From Chthonomonadia bacterium (GTDB taxonomy: Bacteria; Armatimonadota; HRBIN16): a stretch of DNA of 64,000 nucleotides. The stretch is taken from assembly GCA_013314755.1 (NCBI GenBank), contig JABUFA010000012.1, forward strand, positions 1-64,000, written 5' to 3'. A program made the translations under genes and the position numbers. Below, one piece after another: positions 1-8,201 of this stretch; positions within the stretch are counted from its first letter, which is position 1, and the number at the start of each line of letters is the position of its first letter. The notes beneath the pieces are model-generated. The model saw nothing but the letters and a program-made list of their open reading frames with translations, had not been told where the DNA came from and did not search any database.

Positions 1-55
1 AGTCTGGACAGTCAGGGTTGGGGCAAAACTCTCCAGGTTTGGCCAGGTGTTGCAC

Positions 56-170
56 AGGGTATCCCTCCGATGTCGTTTGTTTGAAGTATACCCTTTGGGG
101 CTACCTGCTCTCAAGAGGGAGACTACCAGTTACAATTACCCTCGAAAAGCCTTGACATCCGGAAGGGTAT
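56..170. repeat. Three AGGGTAT heptamers in the nar-type promoter region
   Basis: The heptamer AGGGTAT occurs at 56-62 and 164-170 on the plus strand, and as its complement ATACCCT at 88-94. The third copy lies in the spacer between the -35 and -10 boxes of the promoter at 152-180, where a bound repressor would block RNA polymerase. Three copies in 115 bases is suggestive, but no known regulator is recognised. A separate small palindrome, GGATA-CATA-TATCC, lies at 191-204 just after the expected transcription start. Confidence 0.35.
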
Positions 171-180
171 TCTCTATAAT
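152..180 (+). promoter_or_regulatory. Consensus sigma-70 promoter of the nitrate-type operon
   Basis: A perfect -35 box TTGACA (152-157) and a perfect -10 box TATAAT (175-180) are separated by exactly 17 bases. Transcription would start near 187, about 60 bases before the narK-like start codon. It is the only strong plus-strand promoter seen before the five-gene run that ends at 7522. Such a perfect promoter usually needs a repressor to keep it quiet, which fits the heptamers around it. Confidence 0.85.
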
Positions 181-246
181 ATTCATAAAAGGATACATAT
201 ATCCGATTATCCGTTTTGAAAAACCCTTCGACCGGAGGGCAATAAC

Positions 247-1437
247 ATGGATACTCGCAAGCCCGTAACCGCGTTGACCCTTGCCACGCTGGCGTTTGCC
301 ATCGCCTTCGCGGTGTGGGGCATCATCGCGCCAATGGCGAAGACCTTCCAGACGAGCCTCGGGCTCACCGAGAAGCAGGCGTGGCTGCTGATTGCTGCGC
401 CTGTGTTGCTGGGGTCCATCGGGCGTATCCCCATGGGCATGCTGGCAGACCGCTATGGTGGCAGGATAGTCTTTTCAGCGTTACTGCTCTTCGTTGCCAT
501 TCCCGCCTTTATGCTCAGCCGGGCACACACCTACGCCGAGTTCCTGTTCTGGGGGCTACTGCTGGGTTTTGCGGGCACGTCGTTTTCCATTGGCATCGCC
601 TTCACCTCGCGCTGGTTCCCACCGGAGAAGCAGGGGCTGGCTCTGGGCATTTATGGGGCAGGCAACATCGGACAGAGCATTGCGCTGTTTGGAGTGCCGG
701 TGCTGGCAAGCGCGTGGGGCTGGCAGAACGCATACCGTGTGTTCGCGCTGGTGGCGCTGGTATGGGGCGTGGTGTTTCTGCTTCTCGCCCGAGATGCGCC
801 CGCAAAGACACAGCCCAAGTCTTTCGGCGCGATGTTGAAAGTGCTGGCGACTGAACCGCTGTCGTGGCTGTTATCGCTGTTCTACTTTGTTACCTTCGGC
901 GGTTTTGTCGCGCTGAGTATCGGCTTGCCCAAACTGCTGCAGGAGATTTTCCACCTGACCAAAGAGGACGCCGGATTGCGTGTGGCAGGCTTTGTGGTGG
1001 TGGCTACCGCCATGCGCCCTGTTGGCGGGTGGTTAAGCGACCGGTTTGGCGGTGCGAAGGTATTGATGGCGGTTTTCGCCGCAGCGGGGGTGCTGGCGCT
1101 TGGCTTGACGGTGGAGCACATTGTGCCCTTCACCATCGGGGCGCTGGGCGTGGCTGCGGCAATCGGCACCGGTAACGGCGCGGTGTTCAAGCTGGTGCCC
1201 CAGTACTTTCCCCGCGACGTTGGCACGGTTACCGGACTGGTCGGCGCGATGGGTGGCTTGGGAGGCTTCTTCCCACCCATCGTGCTGGGCTACATCAAGA
1301 CCTATACCGGCGTGTACGATTTGGGGTTCGTTCTGCTGTCGGCGTTCTGCTTTGCCTGCCTTGTGCTGAACTACAGAGTATTCCTGTACGGTGCGCGGCA
1401 AGCGCAGCGAGTGCCAACAGCATCACCGGGTACGTAG
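247..1437 (+). CDS. narK: NarK-family nitrate/nitrite MFS transporter
   Basis: A 396-residue major facilitator superfamily protein with about twelve hydrophobic segments. The loop after the second helix carries the MFS motif G-M-L-A-D-R-Y-G-G-R. Two glycine-rich stretches (GAGNIGQSIALFGVP, and the run around GTGNGAVFKLVPQYFP with GAMGGLGGFFPP) match the nitrate signatures of the NarK/NNP family. It should move nitrate in and/or nitrite out across the inner membrane. The ATG follows GGAGG at 234-238 with good spacing. It is the first gene of the operon, 28 bases before the molybdoenzyme gene, and is the main reason to propose nitrate as the substrate of that enzyme. Import versus exchange cannot be told from the sequence. 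Confidence 0.88.
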   Translation: MDTRKPVTALTLATLAFAIAFAVWGIIAPMAKTFQTSLGLTEKQAWLLIAAPVLLGSIGRIPMGMLADRYGGRIVFSALLLFVAIPAFMLSRAHTYAEFLFWGLLLGFAGTSFSIGIAFTSRWFPPEKQGLALGIYGAGNIGQSIALFGVPVLASAWGWQNAYRVFALVALVWGVVFLLLARDAPAKTQPKSFGAMLKVLATEPLSWLLSLFYFVTFGGFVALSIGLPKLLQEIFHLTKEDAGLRVAGFVVVATAMRPVGGWLSDRFGGAKVLMAVFAAAGVLALGLTVEHIVPFTIGALGVAAAIGTGNGAVFKLVPQYFPRDVGTVTGLVGAMGGLGGFFPPIVLGYIKTYTGVYDLGFVLLSAFCFACLVLNYRVFLYGARQAQRVPTASPGT

Positions 1438-1465
1438 AAATCACATTATCACGATAGCGAGGTAG

Positions 1466-3910
1466 ATGGATATGGCGACGCTACACGCGGTTCCCGGACG
1501 TATACCAAAGCCTGCCCCGCAGGAGAAGGTGCGGGTGGTGCGCACTACCGACAGCCCCAACTGCACCGGCGCCTGTGGATGGATGGCAACGGTCGTCAAC
1601 GACGTCATTGTTGACCTGAAACCCGCAGCGGATTATCCCTGCGAGGAGTACAACCCTCGTGGCTGTCTGCGCGGGATGTCCATGACGCATATCATTTACG
1701 GTCCCGACCGCATCAAGACGCCTCTCATCCGTGTGGGCGAACGCGGGGAGGGCAAATGGAGGGAAGCCACCTGGGACGAGGCGATGGACTACATTGCCCA
1801 GAAGATGAAGCACATTATGGAGAACTACGGACCGGAGAGCATGTTGCTCTTCAACCAGGTGGTCGGCACAAGCTATGTACAAAAGGGCGCACAGATCCGC
1901 ATGGCCGCTCTGCTGGGGATGTCCTTCGCCACTGCCTACGACTACAACGGCGACATCTCCATGGGCTTTACCCAGACCTTCGGCATCGACAGTGTGGAGT
2001 GCGAGACCAAGAGCTGGGGATACGCCAAATACGCCATCCTGTGGTCATCCAATGTCCTGCAGACGCGCATCCCCGATGCCCAGTTCCTGACCCGCTTCGC
2101 CAAACAGCGCAATAACTGTAAGATTGTCTCCATCGACCCCAGATGCAGTCAAACGGCAAAAGCAGCCGACCTGTGGTTGCCGATTAACCCGGGCACCGAC
2201 GGTGCGCTGGCGCTGGCGATGTGCCAGGTGCTTATCGAGGAGAACCTGGTGGACTGGGAGTTTCTGCGAACCTACACCGACTGCGCCACGCTCATCCGTG
2301 AGGATAACGGAATGCGCCTGCGTGCCAGCAACGTCGGGATGGGAGGCGAGAACGAGTTCCTAGTGTGGGACGAGACCCGCCAGGAACTGTACAAACTGCC
2401 CACCGACACGCTGGAACTGCCGGAGGATGTGCGTCCTGCCTTCAGGGGTGAATGGACGGTGCAGATAGACGGCAAACCGGTCAGGGTAAGACCCGTCTAT
2501 CAGCTGCTGGAGTCGGTTATCATGCGGGACGAGTACACCCCCGAGCGCGTGGCACAAATCACCGATATCCCAGCCGAAACCATCCGCCAGGTAGCCAGGG
2601 AATACGCCACTACGAAGCCCGCCATTATCATCATCGGGATGGGCATCAATCACCGCTACTATGGTGACCTGACCATTCGCTCCATCCTTCTGCTCAGCAC
2701 ACTGGCGGGCAACTATGGCACGCCCGGCTCAGGGGTCTCCATCTACTCGGGACAGCATCACTTCCGCATCGACATCAGCGGATTCTGGTACCCCGACGGC
2801 AAGCGACCCAATGTGGTGCCCCTGCACTATTTTGTGCTGGGCAAACCCACCGAAACCATCAACCCCAAAATCAAATATCCGAAGCACGGGTTCAAGGCGC
2901 TGTTCGTCTCGCACGGCAATCCGCTGGTCACCGAGTTCTCCAGCCTGATGAAACAGGCGATAGACCGGCTGGAGCTGTTTGTGGTGATCGACTTCAGCAT
3001 GACGCCCACCTGCGAATACGCCGATGTGGTGCTGCCCGCGCCAACCTTCTGGGAGAAGTACGACCTGGTGGGCACCAGCTGCCATCCTTACCTGCAGATT
3101 CAACAGCCGGTTATCCCGCCCCAGTATGAGAGCAGGACGGAGCTGTGGATGGTGCAGGAGCTGGTCAAACGGGTGGCGCCCGAGCTGTACCACTACTTCG
3201 ACCTGACGGAGCTGGACGCCGTTCGCATCCTGCTGGAGACGGGCGGCAAAGAGACCGAAGGTATCACGCTGGAACGGCTGCTGCAGGGACCCGTCCGTCT
3301 GAACGTGCCCGACCCGGAAATCGGGCTGGACGAACAGCTGTTGCACAAGAAACCGTTCCCGCCGCGAGCCTATCCCTTCCGGGTGGAACAGCAGCGAGAG
3401 TTCCTGAAGACAGGGCGCATGGAGTTCTACAAAGAGGAACCCATCTACCAGCAGATGGGCGAGTCGCTGCCGGTCTTCAAGCCTGCCTTCAGCCACCTGC
3501 CGGAGGAGGACCAGAAGATGCCGCTGTGCATCGTTACGCCGCACTCCAAGTGGCGGGTGCACTCCACGCACAGCAACAACCCGGTTCTGCTCAACGTGAA
3601 CCGCAAACCGGTGGTGGAGATTAACCCGCGCGACGCGATGGCACGAGGCATCCGCGACGGCGACCTGGTGGAGATATACAGCAACTATGGCTCGTATCGC
3701 CTGTGGGCGCTGGTTACCGAAGCCATCAAACCCGGCGTTGTCTGCGTGGACCACGGCTGGTGGGACCGCTATCTCGCCGGCGGCAAGTACCACAGCGTGC
3801 ATACGCACCAGAAGATTAAACCCACCCACGAGGCGTATTTCCTGCCCGCGGTATACGCCCCCGGGCAACACTGGAAAGACACCCGTGTGGACGTCAGAAA
3901 GGTGGAATGA
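1466..3910 (+). CDS. Nar-like molybdopterin oxidoreductase, catalytic subunit
   Basis: An 814-residue protein of the DMSO reductase superfamily, binding a bis-MGD molybdenum cofactor. The N-terminal cluster motif reads D29-x3-C33-x3-C37-x29-C67, so an Asp sits where most members have Cys and NarG has His. This pattern, with TRIPDAQF near residue 200 and D163 in YNGDISMG as candidate Mo ligand, places it near the type II (Asp-ligated) branch of NarG and relatives. No twin-arginine signal is seen, so the active site is predicted to be cytoplasmic. It is much shorter than NarG (about 1200 residues) and no narJ chaperone gene follows. With narK upstream and a NarH/NarI-like fusion downstream, nitrate reduction is the favoured role. 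Another oxyanion, or the reverse (oxidising) direction, is possible. Confidence 0.8.
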   Translation: MDMATLHAVPGRIPKPAPQEKVRVVRTTDSPNCTGACGWMATVVNDVIVDLKPAADYPCEEYNPRGCLRGMSMTHIIYGPDRIKTPLIRVGERGEGKWREATWDEAMDYIAQKMKHIMENYGPESMLLFNQVVGTSYVQKGAQIRMAALLGMSFATAYDYNGDISMGFTQTFGIDSVECETKSWGYAKYAILWSSNVLQTRIPDAQFLTRFAKQRNNCKIVSIDPRCSQTAKAADLWLPINPGTDGALALAMCQVLIEENLVDWEFLRTYTDCATLIREDNGMRLRASNVGMGGENEFLVWDETRQELYKLPTDTLELPEDVRPAFRGEWTVQIDGKPVRVRPVYQLLESVIMRDEYTPERVAQITDIPAETIRQVAREYATTKPAIIIIGMGINHRYYGDLTIRSILLLSTLAGNYGTPGSGVSIYSGQHHFRIDISGFWYPDGKRPNVVPLHYFVLGKPTETINPKIKYPKHGFKALFVSHGNPLVTEFSSLMKQAIDRLELFVVIDFSMTPTCEYADVVLPAPTFWEKYDLVGTSCHPYLQIQQPVIPPQYESRTELWMVQELVKRVAPELYHYFDLTELDAVRILLETGGKETEGITLERLLQGPVRLNVPDPEIGLDEQLLHKKPFPPRAYPFRVEQQREFLKTGRMEFYKEEPIYQQMGESLPVFKPAFSHLPEEDQKMPLCIVTPHSKWRVHSTHSNNPVLLNVNRKPVVEINPRDAMARGIRDGDLVEIYSNYGSYRLWALVTEAIKPGVVCVDHGWWDRYLAGGKYHSVHTHQKIKPTHEAYFLPAVYAPGQHWKDTRVDVRKVE

Positions 3911-3912
3911 TT

Positions 3913-5793
3913 ATGGCACGACTGGCAATGCTCATTGACCTGACGCGGTGCATCGGATGTGATGCCTGCACTATCGCCTGCAAACAGGAAAACGGCACGC
4001 CGGCAGATGTGTTCTTCGCGCGGGTGCTGAACGTAGAAGCAGGCACTTATCCCACGGTGAAGCGCATCTACATCCCGGTGCTGTGCAACCATTGCGATAA
4101 CCCGGCGTGTCTGAAAGCCTGTCCGAACAAAGCCATTTTCCGCCGCGACGACGGTATCGTGCTGATCGACCAGGACCGCTGTCGGGGAGCAGGAGCCTGC
4201 GTTTCGGCGTGTCCTTACGGCAATATCATCCTGACCGACAGAGACCGCTGGTATCTGCCCGATGACCGCCCCTACGAGCGTGATTTCGTCAGGCCGCGCC
4301 TGAAGGAACAGGTTGCCCGCAAATGTACCTTCTGCGCGCACCGGGTGGACCAGGGGCTGGAGCCGGCATGTGTGGTCGCCTGTCCAACCACTGCCCGCAT
4401 CTTCGGCGACGTGGAAGACCCCAGCAGTAAAATCTCGCGTTACATTGTGGAACAGCAGGAAACCACCGGTCGCCAGCCCTTCAAACTGCTTCCCGAGGCG
4501 CAGACACAGCCGGCAAATATGTATCTGGGCACGATGGCGGCACAGGAGGTCAGCACGACGGAGGCGCCTCCCGGCAGGCGTGAGATACCCACAGAGGCAG
4601 AGCAACAGCGTGAGCGCACGGGCGTGCTGGTGGGTGCTGCGAGGTTGTTCACAGGATTTACCCTGCTATGGCTGATTGCCATCGCTGTGCTGCTGGCGCT
4701 GCAAGCCAAAGCCCAGCCGAACGGCGCAGCCCCAACGCCTTCGGAACTCTACGCGGACTCGGCGTGCGCGGGATGTCACGGACCAAACGTGATGGGCGGG
4801 CTGGGACCGCCGCTTGCCGAAACAAAACTGACATACGACCAGTTCCTCAAGATCGTGCGGGAGGGGCGCGGGATGATGCCGGCTACTCCAGTCTCTGAGA
4901 TGCCTGACCAGGAGGTGCGTGTCATCTATGACCTCGTACGTCAAACCCGTCTGGACATCATGCAGGTTCCCACCTCTTACAAGGTTGGTCAGTGGCTAAG
5001 CACCACGCACGTTGCGGTAATATTCTCCATCGTCACCCTTATCGCGCTGGTGTTTACCATCCGTGTGATACTGTACTGGGTAGACTGTGCCGGCTGGAAG
5101 TATCTCAAGCCCTACCTGCAGCGGTTCGGCTACGGCAGGGCGCTGGGAGTGTTCCTGCGCTCGCTGGTGGTAGACGGCTTGCTGGTGGCCCACCTGTGGC
5201 GTAAGGACCGGTTCCGCTGGCTGATGCACGCGCTGATGCTCTATGGATTCATCGGGCTGGGGGTGGCGGACATCTTGATGACCATCTTCAACCCCACGCG
5301 CGGCACGCTTCCCATCACTCATCCGCTGAAGCTCCTGCCAAACATCGCAGGACTGCTGATACTGGCGGGCATCGTGTACGTGCGCTACCGCTACAGCGAA
5401 GACCCCTACATCGACAACGGCGTGACCCTGAGCAGAGACTACACCTTCCTGAGCCTGCTGACATGGACCATCCTGACGGGCTTTCTGGTAGAAGGGCTGG
5501 GTTATGCCGGGGCGTACATGTGGATACAGCCGGCGTACATGCTTCACCTTGCGCTGGTGGCAGGGTTGTTTGTCACTGCACCGTTCACCCGCTTCTCGCA
5601 TGTGTTCGTGGTGCCGATTCTGATCGCGTTGACGCGCGTGACCTCCCAGGTGGCTTTCAGCGGGGTGGAGGCAGGTTTTCTGGATGAACCCTCGCCGGGA
5701 CGCCACCACAAGTCCGAGCGTATCGCCGCCGATGTGTTACAGCAGGTAGCACCGGAAGTCGCAGGGCAGTTCCGCCTGCGTTACTACCCGTAA
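3913..5793 (+). CDS. Fused FeS / cytochrome c / NarI-like membrane subunit
   Basis: A 626-residue electron-transfer protein. Residues 1-165 form a NarH/DmsB-like ferredoxin domain with four Cys groups: C13/16/19/23, C58/61/66/70, C90/96/100 and C138/141/153/157. The third group reads CRGAGAC, lacking one Cys exactly where NarH has Trp (CRGWRMC), which predicts one [3Fe-4S] and three [4Fe-4S] clusters. A membrane helix (about 245-266) precedes a cytochrome c domain with CAGCH (285-289). The last 260 residues have about five helices with conserved His and the HL...PFTRFSHVF pattern of the NarI/DsrM family. The FeS part should face the cytoplasm and the c-type heme the outside. ATG 3913 is chosen over 3907 because AAAGGTGG lies 7 bases upstream. 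The frame overlaps the previous stop region. Confidence 0.82.
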   Translation: MARLAMLIDLTRCIGCDACTIACKQENGTPADVFFARVLNVEAGTYPTVKRIYIPVLCNHCDNPACLKACPNKAIFRRDDGIVLIDQDRCRGAGACVSACPYGNIILTDRDRWYLPDDRPYERDFVRPRLKEQVARKCTFCAHRVDQGLEPACVVACPTTARIFGDVEDPSSKISRYIVEQQETTGRQPFKLLPEAQTQPANMYLGTMAAQEVSTTEAPPGRREIPTEAEQQRERTGVLVGAARLFTGFTLLWLIAIAVLLALQAKAQPNGAAPTPSELYADSACAGCHGPNVMGGLGPPLAETKLTYDQFLKIVREGRGMMPATPVSEMPDQEVRVIYDLVRQTRLDIMQVPTSYKVGQWLSTTHVAVIFSIVTLIALVFTIRVILYWVDCAGWKYLKPYLQRFGYGRALGVFLRSLVVDGLLVAHLWRKDRFRWLMHALMLYGFIGLGVADILMTIFNPTRGTLPITHPLKLLPNIAGLLILAGIVYVRYRYSEDPYIDNGVTLSRDYTFLSLLTWTILTGFLVEGLGYAGAYMWIQPAYMLHLALVAGLFVTAPFTRFSHVFVVPILIALTRVTSQVAFSGVEAGFLDEPSPGRHHKSERIAADVLQQVAPEVAGQFRLRYYP

Positions 5794-5811
5794 GAGAGGA
5801 GGCTATCACCG

Positions 5812-6318
5812 ATGAGCAATAACGGATTTGAACATAACGACGACCAGCCGAACGCCGTCCTCCGACGCAGGGTGCTGGGGTGGCTGGTAGGCGTCATCAA
5901 CCTCGCGGTGCTCGGGGGTATCGTTGCACCCGTTCTGGGGTTCATCAGCTCGCCGGCGAACTGGCGACAGCGCAGAAAGGAGTGGATACCTGTTCTGGAC
6001 GAGAGCCGCCTGCGACCGGGCGAAACGCTTTCAGTAAACTATCAGGTACCCATACAGGACGGCTACACAAACGCACAGCGCAAGTACAGCGTCTACCTGT
6101 ATCGCCGGTTAGACGGTTCGGTGGTGGCTTTTGACCCCTCATGTCCCCATCTGGGCTGCCGGGTGGAGTTTCGGGAACGCAAACAACGCTACATTTGTCC
6201 CTGCCATGGCGGGGTGTTTGACGCCGATGGCAATCTGGTGTCGGGTCCCCCGCCAACCGGTCTAACCAAATTGCCTGTCAGGGTGGACGCGGGCAAAATC
6301 TGGATACGGAGGGTGTAA
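5812..6318 (+). CDS. Rieske [2Fe-2S] iron-sulfur protein
   Basis: A 168-residue protein with an N-terminal membrane anchor (about residues 20-45, after RRR) and a soluble Rieske domain. The cluster motifs are C111-P-H113-L-G-C116 and C129-P-C131-H132-G-G, supplying two Cys and two His ligands plus the disulfide pair. The usual forms are CTHLGC and CPCHGS; the Ser-to-Gly change would be expected to lower the redox potential (family knowledge). The start follows GAGGAGG with good spacing and the next gene begins 4 bases after the stop. With the cytochrome b gene it should form a quinol-oxidising bc-type module that feeds the oxidoreductase encoded upstream. Confidence 0.9.
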   Translation: MSNNGFEHNDDQPNAVLRRRVLGWLVGVINLAVLGGIVAPVLGFISSPANWRQRRKEWIPVLDESRLRPGETLSVNYQVPIQDGYTNAQRKYSVYLYRRLDGSVVAFDPSCPHLGCRVEFRERKQRYICPCHGGVFDADGNLVSGPPPTGLTKLPVRVDAGKIWIRRV

Positions 6319-6322
6319 GCGT

Positions 6323-7522
6323 ATGGCACACCTTATCGAAAAAACCGTCGAAAGAGAACCGACCCCATCGCGTTCGGATGGACAGCCGATGGAACCAGTA
6401 TCGCCCCGGCAAGAGGCAGGGTGGATAGGTCGCCTGCGCGACTGGATTGAGGAACGCACGGGCATCTTCGCCTTCGCCAAACACCATCTGGACGAGCCGA
6501 TGCCTCCGGGCGTCGGATGGTGGCAGACGCTGGGCAACCTGTTGTTGACCCTGCTGATATTCCAGTTCATCACCGGCTTTGCGCTCGCCATGTTCTACGC
6601 GCCAACGCCGGACCACGCCCACGAAAGCGTGAGATACATCATGGAGGAAGTACCGCTTGGTGCGTTCATCCGAGGACTGCACCACTGGGGTTCCTCGTTT
6701 ATCATACTGGTGGTGATACTGCATATCCTGCGCGTGTTCTTCTGGGGCTCGTACAAGAAGCCGCGCGAGCTGACCTGGCTGGTGGGCGTGGCAATCTTTC
6801 AGGTGATGATGGCGTTCGCGTTCACCGGCTACCTGCTCATCTGGGACCAGAAGGCGTACTGGGCAACGGTAGTGGGCACACGTTTTGCTAGCACAGTGCC
6901 TGTCATTGGCGACTGGCTCATGCACTTCCTGCGCGGTGGCGAAGAGGTAGGTGCGCTAACCCTGACCCGCTTCTATGCCATCCACATCATGCTCCTGCCG
7001 GTGGTGCTGGTACTGTTGACGGCGGCGCATCTGTACCTGGTGAGGCGTCTGCACATCGCGGGGCCGGTGGTACCACAGAAAGGCAAGCCTCAGCCGTTTT
7101 ACCCCTACCAGCTCTTTCGGGACGCTGTGGTGGTTATGGTCGGCGTGGGTGCACTGGTGACCTGCGCTCTGCTGTTCAAACCCGCGCTGTATCCGGTGGC
7201 TGACCCTTCTGGCACAAACTTCACTCCGCGTCCCGAATGGTACTTCCTGGGCTTGTACGAACTGCTGAAGCTGATGCCGCCGAAGCTGGAGATACTGGGC
7301 ACGGTGGTCATCCCGGGGCTGGTGGCGCTGGGCATGATCCTTCTGCCCTGGCTGGACCGTTCGCCATCGCGGCATCCCGCCCGTCGGATGTGGGTGATTG
7401 AGGCGGGGCTAATCGTCATCTTTCTCATCGGCACGCTAACGCTGAAGGGGATTCTTTCCGAGCATCCCATGCCGCCTGCCACGTCGTCGGCAGTTTCTTC
7501 TACCGCTTCCCTCCCACAGTAG
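6323..7522 (+). CDS. b6-type cytochrome b (b6 plus subunit IV fusion)
   Basis: A 399-residue membrane protein with about eight helices. Heme ligands appear as H-x13-H (from HHWGSSFIILVVILH) and H-x14-H (from HIMLLPVVLVLLTAAH). The 14-residue second spacing is typical of cytochrome b6 rather than mitochondrial-type b. The Qo-site PEWY motif is present in RPEWYFLGLYELLK, so the b6 and subunit IV parts are in one chain. No cytochrome c1 or f gene follows, unlike ordinary bc1/b6f operons, so the electron acceptor is likely the cytochrome c domain of the fused subunit encoded upstream. A perfect hairpin follows 5 bases after the stop, so this is probably the last gene of the operon. Confidence 0.9.
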   Translation: MAHLIEKTVEREPTPSRSDGQPMEPVSPRQEAGWIGRLRDWIEERTGIFAFAKHHLDEPMPPGVGWWQTLGNLLLTLLIFQFITGFALAMFYAPTPDHAHESVRYIMEEVPLGAFIRGLHHWGSSFIILVVILHILRVFFWGSYKKPRELTWLVGVAIFQVMMAFAFTGYLLIWDQKAYWATVVGTRFASTVPVIGDWLMHFLRGGEEVGALTLTRFYAIHIMLLPVVLVLLTAAHLYLVRRLHIAGPVVPQKGKPQPFYPYQLFRDAVVVMVGVGALVTCALLFKPALYPVADPSGTNFTPRPEWYFLGLYELLKLMPPKLEILGTVVIPGLVALGMILLPWLDRSPSRHPARRMWVIEAGLIVIFLIGTLTLKGILSEHPMPPATSSAVSSTASLPQ

Positions 7523-7527
7523 GAGTT

Positions 7528-7553
7528 GTGGCAGAGGCACACGCCTCTGCCAC
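7528..7553 (+). terminator. Perfect 11-bp hairpin closing the nar-type operon
   Basis: Arms GTGGCAGAGGC (7528-7538) and GCCTCTGCCAC (7543-7553) enclose an ACAC loop. No T run follows (next bases CGTTACC), so it may act with Rho or as an mRNA-stabilising end rather than as a classical intrinsic terminator. Confidence 0.55.
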
Positions 7554-7603
7554 CGTTACCCCACGCAGGATAAGGCTCGCTCGGTCGCTAACTAACCATT
7601 GCT

Positions 7604-8119
7604 ATGCGTAAGGGTCAACGCTTTACAAGAACATATCCCCTCGCGGCGATAGTGCTTATCCTGGCGGTATCCGCGCTGTGGTACCGCTGGATGCCCGCCC
7701 GCGGCGACTTCACCGGCAAAGTGGTTGGCGTCTCGGACGGCGACACCATTGAGGTCATGCGTGCAGGACGAGCCGTTCGTGTGCGCCTGCACGGTATTGA
7801 TTGCCCCGAAAGCAGGCAGGCGTTCGGCACACGCGCCAAGCAGTTCACTTCCGAACTGGTCTTCGGCAAAACGGTGGCGGTGCAGGTGTACGGAACCGAC
7901 CAGTACGGGCGCATTCTGGGCGAGGTCATCCTGCCCGACGGCCGAAGCCTCAACCGCGAGCTGGTGCGCAACGGCTACGCCTGGTGGTATCGCCGCTACT
8001 CGAACGACCCGGTGTTACAGCAGCTCGAGGACGAGGCGCGGCGCGAACGACGCGGCTTGTGGCGGGATAAGAATCCGATTCCGCCCTGGGAGTTTCGCCG
8101 GGAGAGCAGGAGACGATAG
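7604..8119 (+). CDS. Thermonuclease-family (SNase) protein, membrane anchored or secreted
   Basis: A 171-residue protein with a hydrophobic N-terminal segment (about 11-28) followed by a staphylococcal-nuclease OB fold. The family motifs are all present: DGDTIEV, RVRLHGIDCPE (catalytic Arg and Ca-binding Asp region) and the second Arg in DQYGRILG. It should cut DNA or RNA in a calcium-dependent way outside the cytoplasmic membrane, for scavenging or degradation. It follows the operon hairpin and shows no functional link to the respiration genes. The RWMPARGDF region marks the start of the catalytic domain. Confidence 0.85.
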   Translation: MRKGQRFTRTYPLAAIVLILAVSALWYRWMPARGDFTGKVVGVSDGDTIEVMRAGRAVRVRLHGIDCPESRQAFGTRAKQFTSELVFGKTVAVQVYGTDQYGRILGEVILPDGRSLNRELVRNGYAWWYRRYSNDPVLQQLEDEARRERRGLWRDKNPIPPWEFRRESRRR

Positions 8120-8201
8120 CCAGCTTGCAGGAATCCCTCCCTTCGCCCCCGAAAGCGTACCGTAACACCGTCAGTATGGACGAAGGAGGATTGTGCAAAG
8201 G

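Noticed and set aside
2729-3871. 380-residue open frame on the minus strand
   Set aside because: Lies wholly opposite the molybdoenzyme gene, is Leu/Arg/His-rich in the way of antisense shadows, and has no ribosome site or family motif.
3907-3912. Start of the fused FeS subunit at 3907
   Set aside because: Ribosome site would be only 1-2 bases away; ATG 3913 has proper spacing and matches the usual start of ferredoxin subunits.
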